From Cyclobacteriaceae bacterium (lineage in GTDB: Bacteria > Bacteroidota > Bacteroidia > Cytophagales > Cyclobacteriaceae), in the NCBI GenBank assembly GCA_019638395.1, contig JAHBTX010000001.1, forward strand, positions 186,001 through 250,000: 64,000 nucleotides of DNA, given 5' to 3'. The translations under genes and the position numbers were made by a program. The notes beneath the pieces are model-generated. The model had not been told where the DNA came from. It was given only the letters and a program-made list of their open reading frames with translations, and ran no database searches. Position 1 is the stretch's first letter. Every line of letters begins with the position of its first letter. Positions 19,801 through 28,944 of the stretch are shown here, piece by piece.

Positions 19801-20648
19801 TTTTTTACTGTGAGAAATTCGTTTACAAGGTCTTTAAATATCTCGTTATTGTCCAGTTTGCTTTTTACTTCTTTTGGGATTTTTATAGCCTTCGCGTGCG
19901 AGTCATCGTAGTAGCGATAAATCCGCCAGGTATTGTCATGGTATTCAAGTGCGGTAAGATTTTCCACCCAGTCGCCTGAGTTAAGATAAATAACCTCGCC
20001 CTTATCAGTACTGATTTTCCTTATTTCAGGTTGGTGTATGTGGCCGCATATTACGTAATCATAACCATTGCTAATAGCAATATCGGCAGCAGTTTGTTCA
20101 AAGTTATTGATAAACTTCACGGCCTGCTTTACACTGTCCTTCACCCGTTTGGAAAGTGAAATCTTGTTGCGACCCAATGCTTTCAAAATAAAGTTTACAA
20201 ACGAATTAATCAGGATCAACGTATCGTATCCTACTGCTCCCAGCTTTGCCAGCCACTTGGAATGTTGCATTGTAACATCAAATACATCGCCATGAAATAC
20301 CCAGGCAGACTTTCCGTTGAGCGAAAGAACTTTCTTATTAGCAATATGAAACGAACTAAGCCTGAAGCCTGCAAACTTGCGCAGCATTTCATCGTGGTTA
20401 CCGGTAAGGTAAGTTACTTTGGTTCCTTTGGCGATAAGGCCGGTAATGTGTTTTACCACCTGCATGTGGCTTTTGGGCCAATAACTTTTACTGAACTGCC
20501 AAATGTCGATTATATCACCATTTAAGATTAATCGTTTAGGCTTGATGGATTTAAGGTACTTTAACAACTCCTCGGCATGACAACCATAAGTACCCAGGTG
20601 TGTGTCTGAGATGATTACTAATTCTACCTCGCGTTTGCGTTTACCCAT
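19797..20648 (-). CDS. UDP-2,3-diacylglucosamine pyrophosphatase-like metallophosphoesterase
   Basis: The 283-residue protein carries the calcineurin-type metal motifs: DTHLG (about 15-19), LNGDIIDIW (about 41-49), LTGNHDEML (about 80-88), VFHGDVFD and CGHIHQPE. This arrangement matches the LpxH branch, which hydrolyses UDP-diacylglucosamine in lipid A synthesis. Bacteroidota often have several LpxH paralogues, so lipid A synthesis is likely but not certain. It is the first gene of the pair with the glycosyltransferase downstream. Confidence 0.82.
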   Translation of the reverse strand: MGKRKREVELVIISDTHLGTYGCHAEELLKYLKSIKPKRLILNGDIIDIWQFSKSYWPKSHMQVVKHITGLIAKGTKVTYLTGNHDEMLRKFAGFRLSSFHIANKKVLSLNGKSAWVFHGDVFDVTMQHSKWLAKLGAVGYDTLILINSFVNFILKALGRNKISLSKRVKDSVKQAVKFINNFEQTAADIAISNGYDYVICGHIHQPEIRKISTDKGEVIYLNSGDWVENLTALEYHDNTWRIYRYYDDSHAKAIKIPKEVKSKLDNNEIFKDLVNEFLTVKK

Positions 20649-20711
20649 TGGGTTTATTGCAAAATAAGTGGCTTCACATTATCCAACAGTCATGCGGGTA
20701 TTACTAAAATG

Positions 20712-21371
20712 TTAATGACTAAATCGAAACCGGAGATATTTAATTTGTTCACCTTTTGCAGCAAACATTTCCTCGTATCGGGTTTTAATGTCATAACATT
20801 CGGGCCTAAGGTGCGAATGGTACAGGTCGTGTGTAAATTGATAATCCACCAGGTCGTTTCGAAGCGCAAGTTCTTCGAGCGTAAAATTAAACAACTCGGT
20901 ATTGTCTGTTTTAAATCTGAAATAACCGCCCGGTCTCAATAGTTTTTTATACATGTCGATATACCGGCTGCTGGATAGGCGTCTTTTTATATCGCGCTGT
21001 CGCGGACGCGGATCAGGAAATGTGAGCCAGATTTCATCTACCTCGCCATCGGCAATAAAACTTTCAATAAAAAGAATTTCGGTGCGCAAAAACGCTACAT
21101 AATTAAGTTTATCTTCAACAGCCCACGTGCTTCCTTTCCAGATTCTATCGCCTTTCTTATCTACGCCAATAAAATTTCTTTCCGGAAATAATTTAGCCAT
21201 CCCTACTGTATATTCTCCTCTGCCGCATGCCAGTTCAAGTGTAATAGGTCTTTCCCGTTTAAAGTAGTATTCATTCCAGTGGCCTTTTATTTTTAGGAAA
21301 ATTTCTTTGCCCGGTTCCAGCACGTTTTCGCGCTGCGATATTATTTCGAAACGTTTTAATTTACCTTTCAC
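20712..21371 (-). CDS. trmB: tRNA (guanine-N7-)-methyltransferase
   Basis: The 219-residue protein has the SAM-binding ELACGRGEYTVGMA, the NFIGVDKKGDRIW strand, and the family-defining EIWLTFPDPRPRQRDIKRRLSS. TrmB methylates G46 in the variable loop of tRNAs. It overlaps folC by 4 bp (ATGA). Confidence 0.94.
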   Translation of the reverse strand: MKGKLKRFEIISQRENVLEPGKEIFLKIKGHWNEYYFKRERPITLELACGRGEYTVGMAKLFPERNFIGVDKKGDRIWKGSTWAVEDKLNYVAFLRTEILFIESFIADGEVDEIWLTFPDPRPRQRDIKRRLSSSRYIDMYKKLLRPGGYFRFKTDNTELFNFTLEELALRNDLVDYQFTHDLYHSHLRPECYDIKTRYEEMFAAKGEQIKYLRFRFSH

Positions 21372-22639
21372 AAATTTTCAATTTCAGCAACCACAAATGT
21401 ACTTCCGCCAATCATAATTAAATCTTCCTCAGTTGCATTTTGTGTTGCACGCTGAACTGCTTCATTTACATTGGGAACAACATCACCGCTTAACCCAACT
21501 TCTTTTGCGTAGTGCGCCAGCATAGCGGCATCCATTGCACGCGGTATAGTTGCCTGGCAGAAATAGTAGTGTGCTGTAGCTGGAAGTAGATTCAATATTT
21601 TAGAAACATCTTTATCTTTTACCATGCCCAATACCCAATGCAGTTTATGAAACTTCAGATCAGAAAGCTGATTCAGAATTTCCTTAATACCAGCCTCGTT
21701 ATGGCCGGTATCACAAATGGTTAAAGGCTTATCATTTATTTTTTGCCACCTACCTTTTAGTCCGGTAAGGGCAGTTACGTTTTTCAAACCATGCAAAAGT
21801 GCATTTTTCGAGATATTAAAACCTTGCAGGCGTAGTTCGTCAACAGCCGCAAGCAAACCGGTAATATTTTTGGACTGGTAAGCTCCCAGCAAATCACATT
21901 CGATGGTAAAGTTGATATTGGATTGGTGAACTAAAAAAATACCTCCATGCTTACGAACCTGATACATATGATCGGCAAAAACAATTTTACTTTTTGTTTC
22001 TATTGCCTTGCTTGTGAATACAGATTTTACTTCAGACTGTGTTTCACTAATTACAACCGCGACATGATTTTTAATAATACCTGCTTTCTCAGTTGCAATG
22101 GCCGGCAATGTGTTGCCCAGCAAATCCATATGATCCCAACTGATGTTGGTTATAACGGAAAGCACAGGGGTAATTACATTGGTAGAATCCAACCGGCCAC
22201 CTAAACCGGTTTCAATAACGGCTATATCAATTTGTTGGTGGGCGAAATAATCAAACGCCATAGCTACGGTTATTTCAAAGAATGATGGCTTAATCCGTTC
22301 GATGTGTGGTTTAATCCGATTAACAAAATCAACCACAAATTCCTGGTTTATCTCTGTTCCGTTAATCCTAATGCGTTCGGTAAACTCTTTAAGATGTGGT
22401 GATGTGTAAAGCCCGGTTTTATAACCTGCCGATTGTAAAACAGCCGCCAGCATGTGCGAGGTGCTGCCTTTGCCATTAGTACCTGCAACATGAATGCTCT
22501 TAAACTTGCGGTGCGGATTGCCAAGTACTTCGCATAAGGCAAATGTGTTAGTTAAATCTTTTTTGAAAGCACTTGCACCTACCCGTTGAAACATGGGTAA
22601 ATTTTGATAAAGAAATTCAACGGTTTGAACGTAATTCAT
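21368..22639 (-). CDS. folC: Folylpolyglutamate synthase / dihydrofolate synthase
   Basis: The 423-residue Mur-ligase-type protein contains the P-loop HVAGTNGKGSTSHMLA, the GLYTSPHLKEFTERIRING substrate loop, IETGLGGRLDSTNV, NISWDHMDLLGNT and a C-terminal DTGHNEAG. It adds glutamate to folates and, in many bacteria, makes dihydrofolate from dihydropteroate. It is first in a two-gene unit with trmB and is separated from the upstream porin gene by a terminator. Confidence 0.95.
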   Translation of the reverse strand: MNYVQTVEFLYQNLPMFQRVGASAFKKDLTNTFALCEVLGNPHRKFKSIHVAGTNGKGSTSHMLAAVLQSAGYKTGLYTSPHLKEFTERIRINGTEINQEFVVDFVNRIKPHIERIKPSFFEITVAMAFDYFAHQQIDIAVIETGLGGRLDSTNVITPVLSVITNISWDHMDLLGNTLPAIATEKAGIIKNHVAVVISETQSEVKSVFTSKAIETKSKIVFADHMYQVRKHGGIFLVHQSNINFTIECDLLGAYQSKNITGLLAAVDELRLQGFNISKNALLHGLKNVTALTGLKGRWQKINDKPLTICDTGHNEAGIKEILNQLSDLKFHKLHWVLGMVKDKDVSKILNLLPATAHYYFCQATIPRAMDAAMLAHYAKEVGLSGDVVPNVNEAVQRATQNATEEDLIMIGGSTFVVAEIENL

Positions 22640-22670
22640 GAAGCCGCGAAATTATTCGCTTATGCGAAAT

Positions 22671-22698
22671 AAAAAAAGCCGCGTTGTGCGGCCTTTTT
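22671..22698 (-). terminator. Intrinsic terminator of the porin-family gene
   Basis: On the minus strand GCCGC-ACAAC-GCGGC is followed by seven T residues. It lies just past the stop of the 22720-23325 gene; the A-rich left side could also give weak termination in the other direction. Confidence 0.85.
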
Positions 22699-22719
22699 AT
22701 TTCTTACGGCTGAGTGCAG

Positions 22720-23325
22720 TTATTTACCAATCTTGATTAATTTATAACCCAATGAAACTTGTATTACCTGATTTTTGGATTCGTCAGAATTTTGGCCACC
22801 ATTAATTTTCGAAAGTCCAAGGTTATAACGTGCGTCAATGGTTAAGCCAAAAGGTAAATCCCATCCTAACCCTAATGCCGCGCTTAAATCAGATCCTTTG
22901 TAATAATCTTTAGCTTTCTGTACGGTAGTTATTCCATTGATGGTCCTTTTAACTTCTCCGCCTGATAAAAAACCGAATTGTGGCCCAACCTGAAGGTTAA
23001 TTCCGGCAACGGTATAAAGTTTTAGTATAATCGGGATATTGATATAATCAAAATTTGCTTCACCATCGCCTGAATTGAAGGTAACCTTTGAACCTTGTTG
23101 CGAAAACAACAACTCAGGCTGAATTCCGATCTTAGTAAGTTTAATGAGTGCAAACGCACCACCATGAAACCCGGTGCGGTTTTTATAATTCTCTACCGCA
23201 CTTGAGCTTCCATCAATCTTGGCAAAGTTAGGGCCCGCCTTAACACCAATGGCAAACTGGGCTTGCCCATGAGTTAGTGAGTAGGATAAAGACCCAACGA
23301 GGATGACTAACAGGATTTTTTTCAT
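22720..23325 (-). CDS. Porin-family outer-membrane beta-barrel protein
   Basis: The 201-residue protein has a signal peptide (MKKILLVILVGSLSYSLTHGQ) and then the pattern AIGVKAGPNFAKIDG, GFHGGAFALIKLTKIGIQPELLFSQQG and SAALGLGWDLPFGLTIDARYNLGLSKI of the small eight-stranded PF13568-type barrels, very abundant in Bacteroidota. It ends QVSLGYKLIKIGK, with a terminal beta strand as expected. It appears monocistronic. Its function is not known. Confidence 0.85.
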   Translation of the reverse strand: MKKILLVILVGSLSYSLTHGQAQFAIGVKAGPNFAKIDGSSSAVENYKNRTGFHGGAFALIKLTKIGIQPELLFSQQGSKVTFNSGDGEANFDYINIPIILKLYTVAGINLQVGPQFGFLSGGEVKRTINGITTVQKAKDYYKGSDLSAALGLGWDLPFGLTIDARYNLGLSKINGGQNSDESKNQVIQVSLGYKLIKIGK

Positions 23326-23444
23326 AGCTATGAGTTTTAAATTTTTCGTACTTAAGACAAATTACCTGCCAAAGTACCCTATAGGCCAGGCGGTAAAAAG
23401 TTGTTAAAATTACAACTTGTATCCGTAAAACCGATCTTAGTTAT

Positions 23445-23993
23445 CTAATCAATACCTAATTCGGGGTTTTTACCCTTGATATTTCGATAAAATGCAATTA
23501 GTTTTTCAAAATCCGCTTGTTGATTACTACTTGCAAAAAGTGGTTCTGAAATAACAACCCGCTTTTTCAAAAAATCAAATCCCACCGGAATAATTGGAAC
23601 TACTGCTCCTTTCGCTATAAAGTAAAAGCCGGTACGGAGTTTATCTACCTTTTTCCTGGTACCTTCTGGTGCCATGGCCAATATAAATTCATCGTGTTTA
23701 TTAAAGATATCTACCACTTGTTGTACCATATCGTGCTTACGCGAGCGATCAACCGGATAACCGCCCAGCCACCGAAAGAACCAACCGAATGGCGGTTTGA
23801 ATAAAGAATCTTTTCCTAAAAACCGTGCGCGTTGTAAACTTAATATGCTGCGGGCCATTACGCCTATTACAAAATCCCAATTGCTGGTGTGTGGTGCTAT
23901 AGCAATAATATATTTTTTGAACTTGGGATTAAAGGAGCCTTCAATCTTCCATCCAATTAGTTTAAAAATCAATAAGTAAAGCGGACGTAGCAT
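23445..23993 (-). CDS. 1-acyl-sn-glycerol-3-phosphate acyltransferase-like protein
   Basis: The 182-residue protein has the acyltransferase motif HTSNWD (H-x4-D) near residue 35, the GGYPVDRSRKHDMV block, and APEGTRKKVDKLRTGFYFIA, the second conserved block. These identify a PlsC-like acyltransferase with a shortened form. It overlaps the hutU stop by one base (TAATG), so it is the last gene of the MBL-patatin-hutU operon. Acyl acceptor and donor are unknown. Confidence 0.88.
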   Translation of the reverse strand: MLRPLYLLIFKLIGWKIEGSFNPKFKKYIIAIAPHTSNWDFVIGVMARSILSLQRARFLGKDSLFKPPFGWFFRWLGGYPVDRSRKHDMVQQVVDIFNKHDEFILAMAPEGTRKKVDKLRTGFYFIAKGAVVPIIPVGFDFLKKRVVISEPLFASSNQQADFEKLIAFYRNIKGKNPELGID

Positions 23994-25990
23994 TAGAGTA
24001 AACCATCAATTAAGGAATCGTCTGCCAGGTGTGGTATGGTTACTGTAAAATGTTGCCCCTGTTCTTTTTGAATCGCGGAAAGCGCGCCTTCGTTTCTGGC
24101 CCATGCCCTACGTGCAATGCCGTTGTTCACATCAAAGTAAAGCATGCTTTTTAACTTACGTGCGGCATCGGCACTTCCATCCAACAACAAACCAAAGCCA
24201 CCATTAAGCACTTCGCCCCACCCAACACCACCACCGTTGTGAATGGAAACCCACGTTGCACCCCTGAATGAATCGCCAATTACATTGTGAATGGCCATAT
24301 CTGCAGTAAAACGCGAGCCATCGTAAATGTTTGATGTTTCCCGATACGGACTATCTGTGCCCGATACATCGTGATGATCGCGACCTAAAACTATTGGCTC
24401 GATTTTTCCCTGCCGGATAGCTTCGTTAAATGCTTCTGCAATTTTTATCCGGCCTTCGGAATTCGCATATAAAATTCTTGCTTGTGAACCTACAACCAGC
24501 TTGTTTGCTTTCGCAGATTTTATCCAGTTGATGTTATCCGCTAATTGCGATTTTATTTCACTTTCTGCTGTTTGATTAATCTGTTCTAAAACTTCGTGCG
24601 CCAACTTATCGGTGTAATCCAGATCGCTTTCCTTTCCGCTTGTACACACCCACCGAAACGGTCCAAAGCCATAATCAAAACACATGGGCCCCATAATGTC
24701 CTGCACGTAGGATGGATATCGGAATGAAATACCATCGGCAGCCATTACTTCGGCACCTGCGCGCGAGGCTTCCAACAAAAATGCATTTCCGTAATCGAAG
24801 AAGTAGGTTCCCTTTTCAGCATGTTTATTAATGGCTGTTGCGTGCCTGCGCAAGGTAAGTTGAACATGCTTTTTAAATTCATTGGGATTATTGGCCATCA
24901 ACTTGTTGGACTCTCCATAACTCAAGCCAACAGGATAATACCCACCGGCCCAGGGATTGTGCAACGAAGTTTGATCGGAACCGAGATCGATAAAAATATT
25001 TTCTGTTTCAAACTTTTCCCATACATCCACCACGTTACCCTGGTATGCAATCGAAACTACTTCTCTTTTTTCTTTTGCCTGACGTACACGCGCCACCAGT
25101 TTATCGAGGTTATCGAGTACTTCATCCACCCAACCTTGCTGATGTCTCTTACGAGTAGCTTTTTCATTTACTTCGGCTACTACAGTAATGCAGCCTGCAA
25201 TATTGCCTGCCTTGGGTTGGGCACCACTCATGCCTCCCAAACCAGAAGTAACAAATAATTTACCCGAAAGTCCTTCACCATGTTTGGAGATTTTTCTTCC
25301 GGCATTTAAGATAGTAATGTTAGTGCCGTGTACGATTCCTTGCGGCCCAATGTACATGTAACTGCCCGCTGTCATCTGTCCGTATTGTGTTACACCCAGT
25401 GCATTGTACCTTTCCCAATCGTCAGGCTTCGAATAATTGGGAATCATCATGCCATTGGTTACCACCACTCGGGGTGCTTCCGCAGATGATGGAAACAATC
25501 CCATCGGGTGACCTGAGTACATGTGAAGCGTTTGTTCATCTGTCATGGTAGCGAGGTACTTCATCGTGAGCAGATACTGCGCCCAGTTTTGAAACACTGC
25601 ACCATTGCCGCCATAGGTTATTAACTCGTGCGGATGTTGCGCTACTGCCGGATCAAGATTATTCTGAATCATAAGCATGATAGCTGCGGCCTGTTTGCAC
25701 TGGTGTGGATATTCATTTATACTTCGAGCAAACATTTCATAATCGGGACGGAACCGATACATGTAAATGCGGCCGTGTGTTTCCAACTCTTCCAGAAATT
25801 CGGGTGCTAACTCAGCGTGATGCTTCGGATGAAAATACCTGAGTGCATTACGAAGAGCTAATTTTTTTTCTTTTTTGGATAAAATGTCTTTTCGCTTGGG
25901 TGCGTGACTGACGGAACTATCATACGGTTTCTTTTTCGGTAACAGATCCGGAATGCCTTGCAAGACTAACGTTTTGAAATCAATGTTCAT
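23993..25990 (-). CDS. hutU: Urocanate hydratase
   Basis: The 665-residue protein shows the NAD-binding and active-site parts of urocanase: YGGNGAVFQNWAQY, MYSGHPMGLFPS, GLGGMSGAQPKAGNIAG, DLGSDQTSLHNPW, GPFRWVCTSGKESDL and GRDHHDVSGTDSPYRETSN. It converts urocanate to imidazolone propionate in histidine degradation. It is longer than the roughly 560-residue proteobacterial form, as is usual in Bacteroidota. It overlaps the patatin gene (4 bp) and the acyltransferase gene (1 bp). No hutH, hutI or hutG lies nearby, so it is separated from the rest of its pathway. Confidence 0.96.
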   Translation of the reverse strand: MNIDFKTLVLQGIPDLLPKKKPYDSSVSHAPKRKDILSKKEKKLALRNALRYFHPKHHAELAPEFLEELETHGRIYMYRFRPDYEMFARSINEYPHQCKQAAAIMLMIQNNLDPAVAQHPHELITYGGNGAVFQNWAQYLLTMKYLATMTDEQTLHMYSGHPMGLFPSSAEAPRVVVTNGMMIPNYSKPDDWERYNALGVTQYGQMTAGSYMYIGPQGIVHGTNITILNAGRKISKHGEGLSGKLFVTSGLGGMSGAQPKAGNIAGCITVVAEVNEKATRKRHQQGWVDEVLDNLDKLVARVRQAKEKREVVSIAYQGNVVDVWEKFETENIFIDLGSDQTSLHNPWAGGYYPVGLSYGESNKLMANNPNEFKKHVQLTLRRHATAINKHAEKGTYFFDYGNAFLLEASRAGAEVMAADGISFRYPSYVQDIMGPMCFDYGFGPFRWVCTSGKESDLDYTDKLAHEVLEQINQTAESEIKSQLADNINWIKSAKANKLVVGSQARILYANSEGRIKIAEAFNEAIRQGKIEPIVLGRDHHDVSGTDSPYRETSNIYDGSRFTADMAIHNVIGDSFRGATWVSIHNGGGVGWGEVLNGGFGLLLDGSADAARKLKSMLYFDVNNGIARRAWARNEGALSAIQKEQGQHFTVTIPHLADDSLIDGLL

Positions 25991-26754
25991 GCAGCGGACT
26001 TTTTTTGAAATTGCTGTGCAGTAAAATTTTCGAGAGCAAATCGGTAACCATAGTCAAAAATCTCCTGCACCTTACTTAAATCCATGCTGCTATATCGGTC
26101 CATGCTGGGTGGGTCAATCCATACATCGCAAAGTTGTTTGCTTACCTGTACGTTGGCATTAATGGAAATCAACAGACTGCGCTCAATTACCAATTTGATG
26201 TTGGTAACATCAAAGTCTGCACTCATTTTATTACAATGACAACCCACCAGTAAATCGCATTGGTTACGAATGGCCCTGGCCGGAAGATTCTCGAGAATAC
26301 CACCATCCACAAAAAGGTTTTTATCAATTTGCACCGGATTAAATATGGCCGGAATGCTACAGGAGGCTGTTACAGCTGTAATTAACTCACCAGAATTGAA
26401 GTAATGAATTTGCCCACTGCGAATGTTAGTGGCGGCTACCGTTAATGGTATTTTTAATTTAGAGAAATCATTATCCGGAATGTGTTTTAATAGTACCTCT
26501 TTTAGTCCATTCATAGTTAGCAGGCCAGTCCAGGCAAATGCCGGGCGTAATGTTTTGAAAATGCTTAAGTTTTTAACCCACTCAAAAATCTGATCGGGCT
26601 TATGGCCTGCCGCGTAGAGTGCGCCCACAATAGCACCAGCACTGGTACCGGCAATACAATCGAATGTGAGTCCCATTTCGTCTAATGCTTTCAGCACGCC
26701 AATGTGTGCGATACCACGAATGCCACCACCGGAAAGTACAATCCCGCGTTTCAT
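25987..26754 (-). CDS. Patatin-like phospholipase
   Basis: The 255-residue protein starts MKRGIVLSGGGIRGIAHIGVL, which holds the oxyanion glycine loop, then IAGTSAGAIVGALYA with the nucleophile Ser in G-x-S-x-G, and later the Asp of VDGGILENLP (DG[GA] motif). This Ser-Asp dyad marks patatin-type lipid acyl hydrolases. It overlaps its neighbours on both sides by 4 bp (ATGA). It is close in type to the RssA/NTE branch. Substrate unknown. Confidence 0.92.
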   Translation of the reverse strand: MKRGIVLSGGGIRGIAHIGVLKALDEMGLTFDCIAGTSAGAIVGALYAAGHKPDQIFEWVKNLSIFKTLRPAFAWTGLLTMNGLKEVLLKHIPDNDFSKLKIPLTVAATNIRSGQIHYFNSGELITAVTASCSIPAIFNPVQIDKNLFVDGGILENLPARAIRNQCDLLVGCHCNKMSADFDVTNIKLVIERSLLISINANVQVSKQLCDVWIDPPSMDRYSSMDLSKVQEIFDYGYRFALENFTAQQFQKKSAA

Positions 26755-27596
26755 AAAATCGCTTTGAGTGAAAATGTTTTATCTAATCGTACTCCTTTAT
26801 CGGTATGTTTTACGGTACAACACTCGTGTTCGGGGTCGTGTTCTAAAAAGAGAATGTAATTATGATTAGCCGCTTCGTTTAGAAATGCGGCTTTCTCTTC
26901 TAATGTAAGTAATGGCCGCGTATCATACCCCATTACATACGGCAATGGAATGTGTCCAACAGAAGGCAGCAAATCAGCCATGAAGCAAATAGTGTGATTT
27001 TTATACTTGATTTTTGGAATCATCATTTTATCGGTGTGCCCCGATGCATAAAAAATATCCATAAAATCGAACGGACTGTAGCGACCTTCTTTTTCTTTGA
27101 TGAATTTCAGTTGTCCGCTTTCTTGAATGGGCAGGATATTCTCTTTGAGGAAACTTGCTTTTTCGCGTGCATTGGGTTGAGTAGCCCATTGCCAATGGTC
27201 TTCGTTGCTCCAATAGTTTGCTTTTGGAAAAACGGTTACCAGTTTATCCCCCACTCTCTTTACGCCACCACCGCAATGGTCGAAATGAAGATGAGTTAAA
27301 AACATATCGGTAATCTCTTCAGTAGCAAACCCAACTTGTTTAAGGGAACGATCAAGCGAATCATCTCCATTCAAAAAATAATGACTAAAGAATTTTTCAT
27401 CTTGTTTGTTGCCTAAACCGTTGTCGATTAACATCAGCGTGTTGCCCTCTTCAATCAGCAAACAACGCATGGCCCAATTACAAAGGTTTCTTTCGTCTGG
27501 TGGATTGGTTTTTTGCCAGATGGATTTGGGCACCACGCCAAACATAGCACCACCATCCAACTTAAAAAACCCGGTATTAATTACGTGGAGATTCAA
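26751..27596 (-). CDS. MBL-fold metallohydrolase
   Basis: The 281-residue protein has the metal motif THLHFDHCGG (H-x-H-x-D-H), a third ligand region FYASGHTDKMM, and a following CFMADLLPSVGHIP with the Asp and late ligands. It resembles the quorum-quenching/AiiA-like or metal-dependent hydrolase group. First gene of the four-gene unit with the patatin, hutU and acyltransferase genes. Substrate unknown. Confidence 0.9.
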   Translation of the reverse strand: MNLHVINTGFFKLDGGAMFGVVPKSIWQKTNPPDERNLCNWAMRCLLIEEGNTLMLIDNGLGNKQDEKFFSHYFLNGDDSLDRSLKQVGFATEEITDMFLTHLHFDHCGGGVKRVGDKLVTVFPKANYWSNEDHWQWATQPNAREKASFLKENILPIQESGQLKFIKEKEGRYSPFDFMDIFYASGHTDKMMIPKIKYKNHTICFMADLLPSVGHIPLPYVMGYDTRPLLTLEEKAAFLNEAANHNYILFLEHDPEHECCTVKHTDKGVRLDKTFSLKAIL

Positions 27597-27676
27597 AATT
27601 CAAAAGATTTAAAATTTCGAATGTCAAATTACGACATCGAACCTTAAATCCTGAATTTTAAATTTTGAATTTGATA
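27597..27676. repeat. AT-rich inverted repeat between MBL and accA genes
   Basis: Words ATTCAAAATTCAAAAG and TTAAATTTTGAATTT lie in inverse orientation around a TCGAATGTCAAATTACGACA centre. It can fold on either strand and may end the accA message; it resembles AT-rich extragenic repeats often seen in Bacteroidota. Confidence 0.4.
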
Positions 27677-28627
27677 TTATTCTTTCACTACGCCCATCGA
27701 AGTGAACTTATTAATTCTTTGAGTTATGCGATCTTCCGGAGATAGTTTGTTCAGCTCGGAAGTAAGTTGTTGAATAACTTTTTTTACTTCTGCAGCCATC
27801 GCTTTCACATCGGTATGGGCACCCCCCAGCGGTTCTTTAATTACACCATCAATCAGCTTTAGCGCATGCATATCTTTAGATGATAGCTTCAATAGCTCGG
27901 CAGCCTGCTCTTTGAAATCCCAACTGCGCCACAAAATAGCAGAACAATTTTCAGGTGAAATAACGGAATACCACGAGTTCTCCAGCATAAGCACCCGATC
28001 GCCAATGGCAATACCTAATGCTCCGCCCGATGCGCCTTCACCAATAATAATACAGATAACAGGCACTTTTAACATGAACATTTCTTTCAGGTTGCGGGCA
28101 ATGGCTTCACCCTGGCCACGCTCTTCAGCTTCCAGCCCAGGAAATGCTCCAGGTGTATCAATGAAGGTAACAATAGGCTTATTAAACTTTTCGGCAAGTT
28201 TCATTAGTCGTAGTGCCTTACGATAACCCTCGGGATTAGCCATACCGAAGTTGCGAAGTTGGCGTTGCTTGGTGTTGCGGCCTTTCTGCTGGCCAATTAG
28301 CATATAGGTTTGGCCATCAATGGTTCCAAACCCTCCCACCATAGCTTTATCATCACTTACAGTACGGTCGCCATGCAATTCAATAAAGTCGGTGGTAATT
28401 TCGTAAATATAATCTAACGTGTAAGGCCTGTCGGGATGGCGCGACAATTGTACGCGTTGCCAGCCAGTTAGATTCTCGAACGTTTCTTTTTTCAAATCGG
28501 TGATCTTCTTTTCCAACGCCTGAATGGCACTCTTAACCGACTCATCGCTATCATTAGCAAGATGTTTCATGTCGGCAAGCTTTGCTTCCAATTCTGCGAT
28601 GGGCTTTTCAAAATCCAAAAGATTCAT
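27677..28627 (-). CDS. accA: Acetyl-CoA carboxylase carboxyltransferase subunit alpha
   Basis: The 316-residue protein has the helical N-terminal coiled part ([18 protein letters not shown]), [44 protein letters not shown] and the carboxyltransferase core [35 protein letters not shown]. It is the alpha half of the carboxyltransferase that makes malonyl-CoA for fatty acid synthesis. It is full length. No accD is adjacent. Confidence 0.97.
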   Translation of the reverse strand: MNLLDFEKPIAELEAKLADMKHLANDSDESVKSAIQALEKKITDLKKETFENLTGWQRVQLSRHPDRPYTLDYIYEITTDFIELHGDRTVSDDKAMVGGFGTIDGQTYMLIGQQKGRNTKQRQLRNFGMANPEGYRKALRLMKLAEKFNKPIVTFIDTPGAFPGLEAEERGQGEAIARNLKEMFMLKVPVICIIIGEGASGGALGIAIGDRVLMLENSWYSVISPENCSAILWRSWDFKEQAAELLKLSSKDMHALKLIDGVIKEPLGGAHTDVKAMAAEVKKVIQQLTSELNKLSPEDRITQRINKFTSMGVVKE

Positions 28628-28654
28628 TGCCCTGGGTTAATTTAAACAAGGGTA

Positions 28655-28662
28655 CAAAATTA
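28655..28662 (-). promoter_or_regulatory. Likely -7 element of accA
   Basis: TAATTTTG on the minus strand matches TANNTTTG and lies 27 bp before the accA ATG. No good TTTG was found 19 bp further upstream. Confidence 0.4.
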
Positions 28663-28721
28663 AAAGAATTTTGAAATAGCAGTTTTTGATGTAAGGATAT
28701 GCGGTTTCTTAACTGGTTTAT

Positions 28722-28760
28722 AAAACAAAAAAGTCCTGACGGAGCTAACCGGCAAGACCT
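28722..28760 (-). terminator. Intrinsic terminator of the 27-codon gene
   Basis: On the minus strand an imperfect 10-bp stem (28732-28742 with 28749-28760, loop of six) is followed by TTTTTTGTTTT. It lies 23 bp after the stop codon of the microgene. Confidence 0.75.
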
Positions 28761-28783
28761 TATGTATTAAGAAATATGATTAC

Positions 28784-28867
28784 TTATAGAATGATGAGCG
28801 CCAGAATGATAGCCTCAATCAGCAGTGCATTCAGCAGACCTTTCAGAAAAAGTGGTTTCTTGTTCAT
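28784..28867 (-). CDS. 27-residue hydrophobic microprotein
   Basis: The ORF runs from ATG (28867-28865) to TAA (28786-28784). The product starts MNKKPLFLKGLLNALL and continues with IEAIILALIIL: a short Lys-rich N terminus followed by one predicted membrane helix. It is too short for gene callers, yet it has a perfect -7 box (TACATTTG, 28893-28886) about 19 bp upstream and an intrinsic terminator 23 bp downstream. That makes a self-contained small gene likely. The function is unknown; single-helix peptides of this kind can regulate membrane enzymes or act as type I toxins. Confidence 0.6.
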   Translation of the reverse strand: MNKKPLFLKGLLNALLIEAIILALIIL

Positions 28868-28885
28868 AGCTAAAAAAATTATAAT

Positions 28886-28893
28886 CAAATGTA
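28886..28893 (-). promoter_or_regulatory. -7 element of the microgene
   Basis: TACATTTG on the minus strand fits TANNTTTG exactly. A TTTG lies 26 bp upstream instead of 19. The message would have a leader of only about 10-15 bases. Confidence 0.5.
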
Positions 28894-28899
28894 CTTCCT

Positions 28900-28944
28900 A
28901 GCCCTGTTGAGTTTAGACCCAAAACCGTTGAACAGGGCTTTTTT
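28900..28944 (+). terminator. Plus-strand intrinsic terminator with no clear gene
   Basis: AGCCCTGTT (28900-28908) pairs with AACAGGGCT (28931-28939) and is followed by a T-run. It points rightward, but no confident plus-strand gene precedes it. A small plus-strand RNA or the 36-codon frame at 28791-28901, antisense to the microgene, would be ended by it. Confidence 0.6.

Noticed and set aside
28699-28770. 23-codon plus-strand frame starting MRFLNWF
   Set aside because: It runs through the minus-strand terminator hairpin and has no sensible ribosome-site spacing.
28791-28901. 36-codon plus-strand gene antisense to the microgene
   Set aside because: It has a downstream terminator but no promoter element or ribosome site; the composition mirrors the opposite strand, so it was mentioned only as a possible antisense RNA.
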